Source: Pantoea cypripedii (GTDB taxonomy: Bacteria; Pseudomonadota; Gammaproteobacteria; Enterobacterales; Enterobacteriaceae). Taken from it: DNA of 64,000 bases. The notes beneath the pieces are model-generated. The model was not told where the DNA came from. It ran no database searches and worked only from the letters and a program-made list of their open reading frames with translations. The stretch is from the NCBI RefSeq assembly GCF_002095535.1, contig NZ_MLJI01000001.1, positions 2,097,832-2,161,831 on the forward strand, read 5' to 3'. The position numbers were made by a program, and so were the translations under genes. This document shows positions 33,841 through 41,312 of the stretch, one piece after another; within the stretch, counting starts at the first letter, position 1; each line of letters opens with the position of its first letter.

Positions 33841-36800
33841 GGATTAGCACTGGCTGGCGGCTCGACGGGTAAGGTAAACCAGAAGCGGCTGCCATAGTCA
33901 GCCCGGTTTTCCCCGCGCAATTCGCCGCAGTGCTTTTTAATGATGCCCTGGCTTATCGTCAACCCCATTCCCATCCCTTCTTTTTTAGTGGTATAGAACG
34001 AATCAAAGATATGTTCCCGCACCTCATCCGGGATACCCGATCCGCTATCCAGCACTTCAAAGCGAATGGTGTCGGGGGTGGGATTGGAGGTTGCCAGCGT
34101 CAGAATGAGCGAACGCTGGTCAATGCCGGTCATGGCATCGATAGCATTCACCACCAGGTTCAGTAGCACCTGCTGAATCTGGATGCGGTCACAATACACT
34201 TCAGCACAGTCGGCATGCAGCTTCAGTTCCAGCGAGATCCATTTTCGTTCAATCTCGGCGCGCGACAGCGCCAGAATATCGCGCGCAATCAAATGCAGGT
34301 TCGCTTTAGCAAAAACCGAGTCATGTTTGCGGGTTAATGCCTGCAGACCCCGGATAATATCGCCTGCGCGTTTACCTTCCTGCAAAATTTCATCAAGGCT
34401 AAAACAGGCATTCTCGATATGCCGGGGTTCGCGTTTCAGCCAGCGCTGGCTGGCACCGGCATGAGCGACGATCGACATTAATGGCTGATTGATTTCGTGC
34501 GCGATCGAGGCGGTTAACTGCCCGACGGTGGTAGCACGTGATACCCGGGCGAGATCGGCCTGCGCCATACGTGCCGCATCCTCTGCCCGGCGTTGTACGG
34601 TAATGTCGGAAATGGTGCCAAAGTATTCTTTCACTTCCGGCCAGTTCTCCACCGGATCACCAATCCCTTTGATGTAACGATATTCGCCATTTGGCCGGAT
34701 GATGCGAAATTCCGCCTGCATACTGATGCCGTTCTGCACGCTGTCGCGTACCAGGTCATTAATACATTGAAAATCATCAGGGTGCACAACCGTCATGAAA
34801 TCCGCCATCGACCAGCTTTGTTGCTGCTCGGGCAGACCGAGAATACGCATATACTCATCCGACACGGACAGCCGGTCCTGCCCGATATCCCAGCTCCAGG
34901 TGCCGGTATGGCTGATTTTCTCCCCCATCATCAGGGAGGTCTGGCTGGCGCGCAGCTGTTTCTCCACGCGTCTGCGGTGAATGTTTTCCTCAAGCAATTC
35001 GGCATACAAGCGTGCGGTCTCAATGGATACCGCAGCCTGCGCGCTGAGGGTTTTGACGATATGTGATTGCTCGGCGGTGAACACATCCGGCATCAGCCGG
35101 TTTTCCAGATATAACACCCCGACCATATTGGCCTGCTTGAACATCGGCACACACATCACCGCTGCGCCGGAGGAAACCAGATACGGGTCCTGACTAAAGG
35201 GGCTGAAATCCTCCGGTTTACCGGTACGAATCTCCTGTCCGGTGCGGATTACCGCGGAAAGCACCGACAGCGGCAAATCAGTAGCGGCTGGCCGTTCTTT
35301 GACGATCCTGACTTTTACGCCATCGGCATTGGCTTCGGCCCAGGCTTCCGTTTCCGGGATGTTGCCGTCGAGCACGCGAATCAGCAGGCAACGCTGCGCC
35401 CCGGCGCGTTCCAGCAGCATCCGCATCAGAATATGGATCAGACGGTCAAGATTGATCTCTTCCGTCAGGGCGCGTACCGCCGTCACCACACTTTCGAGGT
35501 CACGAATGGATTCGTCTTCAAAGGGGATGGTGGTGAACGCGTTACTTTGTTTTTGCGTCGCCAGTTGTGGATAGCGCTGTTCCAGCTGTCGCACCTTGGC
35601 CTGTGCGCCCCAGTTTTCCCAGCCGCTGATCGCCCCTTTTAAATAGGCATCGGCGGGCACGTCGAGTTTCCAGCCTTTGGCGCAATACCCCGCCAGCTCG
35701 TAAGCCAGTGCGTTGATGTGCTGATAGCCAGCCTTACGTGACAAATTGATTGCCACCTCATACTGGCTGAGCGCCTCGCCCACCTCTCCACGCAGACGGG
35801 CAAGTTCTGCAGCGATCAGCGCGGCTTTATCGGCAAACAGCTCGGGATTAAGCACCGACCATTGGACAATTTTGTCAAAATGGTCGTGGGCCTGCTGGCG
35901 TACTTTGGCGGTCGCCTGCCCGGCAGACAGCGGCACCGTCAGGCTCAGTGCACTAAAGAAATGCAAATCCAGCAGATAGATATAGCCAGGCACGGCGCTT
36001 ATCAGCTGCGTCGCCTCGGCAAAACAGGGCAAGGCCAGGGCATATTCACCGGCATAAAAATGCGCCATGCCGCGATACAAAGATGACCAGAACAGCACCA
36101 TCGCTTTCGGACCGGACACCGGCCCTGGCTCGCTGCCGGTAAGCTGTGTCGGATAGAGATCGACCCCGCTGAATTTGGTATGGCTGCTGCCGCGCAGGTG
36201 GATGACAAAATGCTTCTGCATCAGCAGCACGTTTTCGACATCGGGATAAAAAGATTTTTGCGTAAAGGCCAGGCCACGTTCGATGGTGGTCTGTACCGAC
36301 TCCAGATGATCACCGCGTGTCAGGTAGTTCATCACCTGATGACGCAACGACAGGCAGGCAAAGGATTTATCGCCGTGCGCCAGCGCGACATTAAAGCTCT
36401 TTTTCGCGTAATCGATGGCGAAGGCCAGCGGCTGCGTCCAGATCCCCACCTGATCGAGCGGCAACAAGGTGCGCGCTTTAAAACGCACAAAGTTGTGCTT
36501 TTCAGCCAGCTGCGTGGCTAGCATGCCGCATTTGAAACCGTAGTGGTATTCCTGGTAGCGATCGGTGATCAGCACGCTAAACCACGACAGCCCAAATACC
36601 GATGCACCACTGATACCGTGATCCAGCGTCATATCCAGCATTTTGCACACCAGCAGCAGATGCAATTGCGGGCAATCATACGAGGAGGCAAAAATGGTAC
36701 TGGCCATCAGGTTCAGTACCGACTCTTTCTCGCGGTTCGCCATCAGCGGCAACGTCCCAATGGTGACGGACGGATCCGGCCCCAGGCGCGCTTTCAGTGC

Positions 36801-39410
36801 GTACCAGGCCGCGTTGCACTCATCCTCATCCGGATAGCGATTGAAATGCACACCGAACACCGCCAGCCAGGCCAGCGCGGTTTCCAGTGCCAGATAGTTG
36901 TCTGACTGGCGCATATGGATCTCAGCCGACAGGCAAGCTGCCGCCGATTTCTCCGTCAGGCTGCCCGGCATCCCCAGCAGCACCGTGCACTGGGATTGCG
37001 CTGCGCTGAGATTGCCTTGCAGGAACTGGCATTCGGCCTCTTCGAAACCGAGCAAAAAATGGTCAGAGGTGGGTTGTTGCTGATTCAATGCGCGTGCCGT
37101 TTGCAGATAACGTAACGCCGACGCGTAATCGCCAGCGCGTTTGGCGCGCTGCGCCGCCGTAAGGCTGAGGCGAAAATAATTGCGACTTTGTGCCGGGGTC
37201 ATCGGCACATCCGCCGCCATCGCAATATGGTGCACCGCGCGAAACAGCGTTTCGTTGCCATCGGCGCGCGGTGCGCACTCCGCCAGCAGACAGGCGGCCT
37301 GTTGATGGATCCGTAACTTTTGCTTAAAACCAATCAGCAAAAAGGCCGCATCATGGACGCGATCGTGGGTAAAAGTGTATTCATCATTGACGATGGTAAT
37401 AAACTTCGCGGCAATGGCGGGTCGCAGCCGCTCCTGAATTTTACGCTGACCAGCGCCGAGAATCTGGCTGAGCAACGCCAGTTGGCCATTCCCCCCCAGA
37501 CAGGCCAGGCTGCCGAGCAGTTGTCGGGTCGCTTCAGGCATGCGCTCCAGCTGGCGTACCACCAGGCTGGCGACATTATCGGTATACTGGCGCGCCTGCA
37601 ACGCGCTCTGGTCGTAGTGCCATTTCAGCGGATCTTTGGTGTAAAAAATCAGCCCGTCATCGATGGCCTGTTTAAAAAACTCTTGCAGGAACAGCGGATT
37701 GCCGCCGGTTTTCTCATGGATCAACTGGGCCAGCTCGCTGGTGCCGCTGGTGCGGGTATGCAGCATACCCGCCAGCCAGCGGGCGACCATTTTGACGTTA
37801 AGCGGCTGTGGCGTCAGTTGGGTGATGCGCGCTGCAGCGCCCTGGATGCGAGCCAGAAAACCGGCCACCTGTCGGCAAGGCATCGATTCCGCATCACGAT
37901 GCGCGATCACCAGTAAAAATGGCAGATGCTCATTACGCTGAAACACCTTCTCCAGCAGTTGCAGGCTGGCCTGATCGGCCCAGTGCACATCATCAATCAA
38001 CATCACCAGCGGTTTACCGGAAGAGGCAAACGCCTTGATTAACGCCCCGGCCATCTGGTGAAAACGTTCGCGCGCATCGATTAACGGCTCGGTGCTGACC
38101 ACAGGTTGCGAAATATCCAGCAGCTGGCGCAGTTCCGGCACCAGTTCGATTGCCAGCTCGACGTCATTGCCCAGCGCCCGTGCCAGGCGCGCGCGCCACA
38201 CCTGTACATCCGCCGCGGGCAGGCCGAGCAGATATAACGTCAGGGTGCGAAAGGCGGCGCTCAGCGCGGAATATGGCACCTGGGGGGAATGTTGATCGGC
38301 TTTGCCGACCGTCAACAAAATGGGCTTGTGCTGCATCTTTTTCAGCGCGGAGGCAATGATGGCAGACTTGCCGGATCCCGGCGCGCCGCCGATCATCACC
38401 AGATGATGGGTGCCGCTGTGCTGCGCCTCCTCCAGCGCGTTCAGTAATTCTCGTGCCTGCGGATGGCCGGTAAACAGCGTTTCAACACGATAATTTGTCG
38501 TGAAACGCTCCTGCAAACCCAGGGTAAAAGGGGCGATGGTGCCCTCTTCCGTCAGTGTCGCCTTGCAGCGCCGCAGATCGGCCAACAAGCCATCAATGGT
38601 TTGATAGCCATCAGCGGGCGATTTTGCCAGCAGACGCAGGATGATGGCCGACAGCATTGCCGGGACATCCGGGCGAATCGATGCTGGTGGACGTGGCGCG
38701 GTCGCCAGATGATGGTGGATCCATTCAGTCTGCCCCGCCTGGGGTGAACCAAACGGCAGCCTGCCGGTGAGCATTTCGTACAGTACCACGCCCAGACTGT
38801 AGAGATCGCTGAGGTTGCTGACCGGATAAGGCGTGCGGCCGGTATGTTCCGGCGACATGTAGGCCAGGGTGCCGCCCGATGCGCGCAGCGAATTTTTCAG
38901 CTGAGAATCGACGGTGACGGAGGCCAGCCCAAAGCCACCCAAACGGTAGGAACCGTCGTTGTTCAGGAACAGATGAGCGGGTTTGATATCGCCGTGCACA
39001 ATCCCCTGATGATGGGCCTGACTCAACGGCAGACACAGCTGAATAGCATTGCGTAAATAATCCGCGATCTGCTCCGGCGGTACGCCGATGATCCCCGCCA
39101 GCGTACGATAAGGAAACTGCGGATACACCAGCGCATAGTGACCCTGGTAACGGGTAAAACCCGCCGGTTTCACCGCCCAGCGTGGGGCCAGATGCGGAGC
39201 CAGCGCCAGCTCGTTTTTTAATAGCTGTGTCGCCTGAAATGCCACCTCGTCACTGGCGGCAGTGGCGATCAGCACGGTTTCACCGCTGACAAATCGCCCC
39301 ATTAACCAGGCAATGCTGCCATCCTGCGCCAGCGGGGTTAGCACTATCTCTTCCGGCAGGATGATCTTCGCGTCGTCGTTACCTTCCTGCGGGACAGAGA
39401 TAATACCCAT
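33837..39410 (-). CDS. Giant hybrid: pseudokinase - AAA ATPase - GAF - PAS - histidine kinase
   Basis: Protein of 1857 residues. Residues 1-290 form a Ser/Thr-kinase-like domain that lacks key residues: no VAIK Lys near 49, His146 replaces the metal-binding Asn (HGDIKPAH), and GFG (159-161) replaces DFG, although the C-lobe (MSPEHTGR, DLYSLGVVLYEMLTGRLPF) is intact. Residues 310-650 form an AAA_16 ATPase with Walker A GAPGSGKS (342-349) and Walker B LVMLIDD (468-474). A long helical TPR-like region follows to about 1310, then GAF (about 1340-1480) and PAS (about 1490-1600). A HisKA/HATPase core follows with His1638 (SIAHEINQPL), N-box NLVVNAIDAM, DSGSGIPDE and GMGMGLTIS. No membrane segment is present. 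It starts overlapping the receiver gene (TAATG) and faces the FixJ-like regulator, its likely partner. Confidence 0.92.
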   Translation of the reverse strand: MGIISVPQEGNDDAKIILPEEIVLTPLAQDGSIAWLMGRFVSGETVLIATAASDEVAFQATQLLKNELALAPHLAPRWAVKPAGFTRYQGHYALVYPQFPYRTLAGIIGVPPEQIADYLRNAIQLCLPLSQAHHQGIVHGDIKPAHLFLNNDGSYRLGGFGLASVTVDSQLKNSLRASGGTLAYMSPEHTGRTPYPVSNLSDLYSLGVVLYEMLTGRLPFGSPQAGQTEWIHHHLATAPRPPASIRPDVPAMLSAIILRLLAKSPADGYQTIDGLLADLRRCKATLTEEGTIAPFTLGLQERFTTNYRVETLFTGHPQARELLNALEEAQHSGTHHLVMIGGAPGSGKSAIIASALKKMQHKPILLTVGKADQHSPQVPYSALSAAFRTLTLYLLGLPAADVQVWRARLARALGNDVELAIELVPELRQLLDISQPVVSTEPLIDARERFHQMAGALIKAFASSGKPLVMLIDDVHWADQASLQLLEKVFQRNEHLPFLLVIAHRDAESMPCRQVAGFLARIQGAAARITQLTPQPLNVKMVARWLAGMLHTRTSGTSELAQLIHEKTGGNPLFLQEFFKQAIDDGLIFYTKDPLKWHYDQSALQARQYTDNVASLVVRQLERMPEATRQLLGSLACLGGNGQLALLSQILGAGQRKIQERLRPAIAAKFITIVNDEYTFTHDRVHDAAFLLIGFKQKLRIHQQAACLLAECAPRADGNETLFRAVHHIAMAADVPMTPAQSRNYFRLSLTAAQRAKRAGDYASALRYLQTARALNQQQPTSDHFLLGFEEAECQFLQGNLSAAQSQCTVLLGMPGSLTEKSAAACLSAEIHMRQSDNYLALETALAWLAVFGVHFNRYPDEDECNAAWYALKARLGPDPSVTIGTLPLMANREKESVLNLMASTIFASSYDCPQLHLLLVCKMLDMTLDHGISGASVFGLSWFSVLITDRYQEYHYGFKCGMLATQLAEKHNFVRFKARTLLPLDQVGIWTQPLAFAIDYAKKSFNVALAHGDKSFACLSLRHQVMNYLTRGDHLESVQTTIERGLAFTQKSFYPDVENVLLMQKHFVIHLRGSSHTKFSGVDLYPTQLTGSEPGPVSGPKAMVLFWSSLYRGMAHFYAGEYALALPCFAEATQLISAVPGYIYLLDLHFFSALSLTVPLSAGQATAKVRQQAHDHFDKIVQWSVLNPELFADKAALIAAELARLRGEVGEALSQYEVAINLSRKAGYQHINALAYELAGYCAKGWKLDVPADAYLKGAISGWENWGAQAKVRQLEQRYPQLATQKQSNAFTTIPFEDESIRDLESVVTAVRALTEEINLDRLIHILMRMLLERAGAQRCLLIRVLDGNIPETEAWAEANADGVKVRIVKERPAATDLPLSVLSAVIRTGQEIRTGKPEDFSPFSQDPYLVSSGAAVMCVPMFKQANMVGVLYLENRLMPDVFTAEQSHIVKTLSAQAAVSIETARLYAELLEENIHRRRVEKQLRASQTSLMMGEKISHTGTWSWDIGQDRLSVSDEYMRILGLPEQQQSWSMADFMTVVHPDDFQCINDLVRDSVQNGISMQAEFRIIRPNGEYRYIKGIGDPVENWPEVKEYFGTISDITVQRRAEDAARMAQADLARVSRATTVGQLTASIAHEINQPLMSIVAHAGASQRWLKREPRHIENACFSLDEILQEGKRAGDIIRGLQALTRKHDSVFAKANLHLIARDILALSRAEIERKWISLELKLHADCAEVYCDRIQIQQVLLNLVVNAIDAMTGIDQRSLILTLATSNPTPDTIRFEVLDSGSGIPDEVREHIFDSFYTTKKEGMGMGLTISQGIIKKHCGELRGENRADYGSRFWFTLPVEPPASANP

Positions 39411-39793
39411 TATGGTGTTTCCCCCTGCGACAGTTCGCTACGGATAATGGTCAGGAGCGTATCAACATCAATGGGTTTTCGCAAAAAGGTCACCGCACCC
39501 AGCGCAATCGCATACCACTGCACGGATTCTTCCTGATCGGCAGAGATGAAAATCACGGGCAGAGCCACGGATTGCTGTTTCAGGACTGAGTAAAGTTCAA
39601 AACCGCTCATTCCTTTCAATCTGACGTCGATGATCAGCATAACCGCGCCGATTAATGCTGACTCGTTTTGGAGGAGTTCTTCGCCCGATTCATACAGGCT
39701 GGTGGTGTATCCGTCAGAATGCAGTAAATTGCTCAGGCCATTACGGACTGAGCGTTCATCATCAACGATAACAATGTGCTGTGGTAGCGTCAT
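39410..39793 (-). CDS. Receiver-only response regulator
   Basis: Protein of 127 residues, a single receiver domain: acidic pair in IVDDERS, phospho-acceptor Asp56 (LIIDVRLKGMSG), Ser84 at the Thr position (FISADQ) and Lys106 (FLRKPID). No output domain is present. The stop overlaps the ATG of the giant histidine kinase (TAATG), so they are translated together. It may be a phosphate sink or an adaptor for the kinase, in parallel with the DNA-binding FixJ-like protein at 33220. It resembles the N-terminal half of FixJ proteins and could be a truncated paralogue. Confidence 0.9.
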   Translation of the reverse strand: MTLPQHIVIVDDERSVRNGLSNLLHSDGYTTSLYESGEELLQNESALIGAVMLIIDVRLKGMSGFELYSVLKQQSVALPVIFISADQEESVQWYAIALGAVTFLRKPIDVDTLLTIIRSELSQGETP

Positions 39794-39810
39794 GCTGTAA
39801 TCCTCTGATA

Positions 39811-39832
39811 ATCCTCACGCGCACGTGAGGAT
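39811..39832 (-). other. Intercistronic hairpin
   Basis: ATCCTCACG-CGCA-CGTGAGGAT is a perfect nine-base-pair stem with a four-base loop between the XapX gene and the receiver gene. There is no T-tract on the minus strand, so it may be an RNA-processing or partial-termination element dividing the XapX genes from the signalling genes. Confidence 0.5.
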
Positions 39833-39837
39833 ATTCC

Positions 39838-40092
39838 TTAGGGTCCCTTTTCTCCACCCGATGGTGGCGTGCCACTGATTTTGGGCACACATTCATGGCG
39901 GAACCAGGCCAGGGTTACCGGTTGGCGACGGATCAGGCGTTGCGCCAGCGGGACCAGTTGCTCCCCCACCAGCATGCCAAATAATCCCAGCAACGCGATC
40001 ACTGGCGGCGCAGGGGAATTGACATCTATCAGACCATAAATCACGCCCGCCAGCATACCCACTACCAGCGAAATAACATATGACTTCAGCAT
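39838..40092 (-). CDS. XapX domain small membrane protein (second copy)
   Basis: Protein of 84 residues with two hydrophobic segments: VISLVVGMLAGVIYGLIDV, the central SPAPPVIALLGLFGMLVGE typical of XapX (DUF1427) proteins, and a polar C-terminal tail of about 35 residues. The role of XapX proteins is not known. It follows another XapX gene after two bases and shares SPAPP-IAL-GL-GM--G with it, so the pair looks like a tandem duplication. The extended C-terminal tail (LAWFRHECVPKISG) is absent from the first copy. Confidence 0.82.
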   Translation of the reverse strand: MLKSYVISLVVGMLAGVIYGLIDVNSPAPPVIALLGLFGMLVGEQLVPLAQRLIRRQPVTLAWFRHECVPKISGTPPSGGEKGP

Positions 40093-40094
40093 GG

Positions 40095-40298
40095 TCAGGA
40101 TCTCTTATCGACGTGGCTGGCGACCGCAGCGGTCTGCGGCACGGGCTTCACCAGATGAATCAGCTGCCCGCCAATAATCATGCCCAGCAAACCGATGAGC
40201 GCGATTGCCGGTGGTGCGGGTGAACGGACCCGGAGCAGCGCATAGAACAGGCCAACCAGTACGCCTGCCCCCAGAGAAATGAGCAAAGGATTCATCAT
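40095..40298 (-). CDS. XapX domain small membrane protein (first copy)
   Basis: Protein of 67 residues with two membrane segments (LLISLGAGVLVGLFYALL and SPAPPAIALIGLLGMIIGGQ) and a short polar end. The motif RSPAPPAIAL is the XapX core. It lies 47 bases after the isochorismatase-family gene on the same strand and two bases before its paralogue. XapX genes often accompany amidohydrolases and YcaC-type hydrolases, which is also the case here; the function is unknown. Confidence 0.85.
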   Translation of the reverse strand: MMNPLLISLGAGVLVGLFYALLRVRSPAPPAIALIGLLGMIIGGQLIHLVKPVPQTAAVASHVDKRS

Positions 40299-40345
40299 GA
40301 TCCTCCTGAGACCGGCACATCAGGGTGCCGGTCATCGCAAGGGAA

Positions 40346-41032
40346 TTAACGTGCCGGAACCGGCGCCAGGGTGCGATGTTCGCTTTCCTGACGTGATGGC
40401 GCTTTGTGCACCATGGTGTAAGCGTAATCAACGCCGATGCCGTAGGCACCAGAATGCTCTTTGGCAATCTTCATGACAGCGTCATAGGTATCACGATGCG
40501 CCCAGTCACGCTGCCACTCCAGCATCACCTGCTGCCAGGTTACCGGGATCACGCCCGCCTGGATCATGCGCTGCATGGCATAGTCATGGGCTTCTTTGGA
40601 GGTACCGCCAGAGGCATCCGCCACCATATAGATTTCATAGCCGCCTTCCAGCATGGCGCACAGGGCGAAGCTGTTGTTACACACTTCGGTCCACAGGCCG
40701 GAAACCACCACTTTTTTCTTCCCGTTAGCGGCCAGCGCGTCACGGACTTTCTGATCGTCCCATGAGTTCATGGAAGTACGTTCCAGGATATCCAGCCCCG
40801 GGAACACGTCCAGCAGTTCAGGGTAGGTATAGCCAGAGAAACTCTCGGTTTCGACCGTGGTGATGATGGTCGGAATGTTAAATACCTTCGCCGCTTTCGC
40901 CAGCGCAACCGTGTTATTTTTCAGCACCTGACGATCGATTGACTGCACGCCAAACGCCATCTGCGGTTGCTGATCGATAAAGATAATCTGGCTGTTATGC
41001 GGGGTCAGAACTTCAAGCTTAGAGTTGGACAT
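40346..41032 (-). CDS. Isochorismatase-superfamily hydrolase (YcaC-like)
   Basis: Protein of 228 residues. The start at 41032 is preferred over 41074 because the family begins about here. The catalytic set is Asp20 (IIFIDQQ), Arg85 at the position of the YcaC Arg, and Cys118 (SGLWTEVCNN). The phrase MVADASGGTSKEAHDYAMQR and the RDW segment (EWQRDWAHRDTYD) match the YcaC branch, whose natural substrate is unsettled. It is cytoplasmic. It is divergent from the amidohydrolase operon, sharing a 280-base control region with the tandem-repeat promoter B, which points the other way. It leads a possible minus-strand unit with the two XapX genes. Confidence 0.87.
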   Translation of the reverse strand: MSNSKLEVLTPHNSQIIFIDQQPQMAFGVQSIDRQVLKNNTVALAKAAKVFNIPTIITTVETESFSGYTYPELLDVFPGLDILERTSMNSWDDQKVRDALAANGKKKVVVSGLWTEVCNNSFALCAMLEGGYEIYMVADASGGTSKEAHDYAMQRMIQAGVIPVTWQQVMLEWQRDWAHRDTYDAVMKIAKEHSGAYGIGVDYAYTMVHKAPSRQESEHRTLAPVPAR

Positions 41033-41160
41033 GAATGTACCCATTGAGGTTAGTAACTGGATTTCCGCGAACATAAATACGGAGCAAAAGTGGCAGTCAC
41101 CGGTTGGTCACTGTCAGATCTGAGTGTAGGGGGCATTACATGACCGGACTATTATCTCTG

Positions 41161-41200
41161 TGTATAAGTATACGAACGTATAGGTATCCCTTTGTATAAC
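41161..41200 (+). promoter_or_regulatory. Tandem-repeat promoter B (amidohydrolase operon)
   Basis: Reading rightward, AGTATACGAACGTATA and GGTATCCCTTTGTATA are adjacent 16-base units, the second ending in the -10 hexamer TATAAC (41195-41200). The first unit is more degenerate than in promoters A and C. The remaining sequence between 41033 and 41312 shows no other recognisable site. The -10 lies about 113 bases before the amidohydrolase ATG. Confidence 0.6.
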
Positions 41201-41312
41201 TAGACGGCCTTTCTCCCCGCTTACCATAATCCTGAGCTGATGGTGCTCTGCCGCCCTGCGTCAGCGCGCATTTCCCGTCCTGCTATTCGGACATCTCAGT
41301 TCAGGAGGATCT

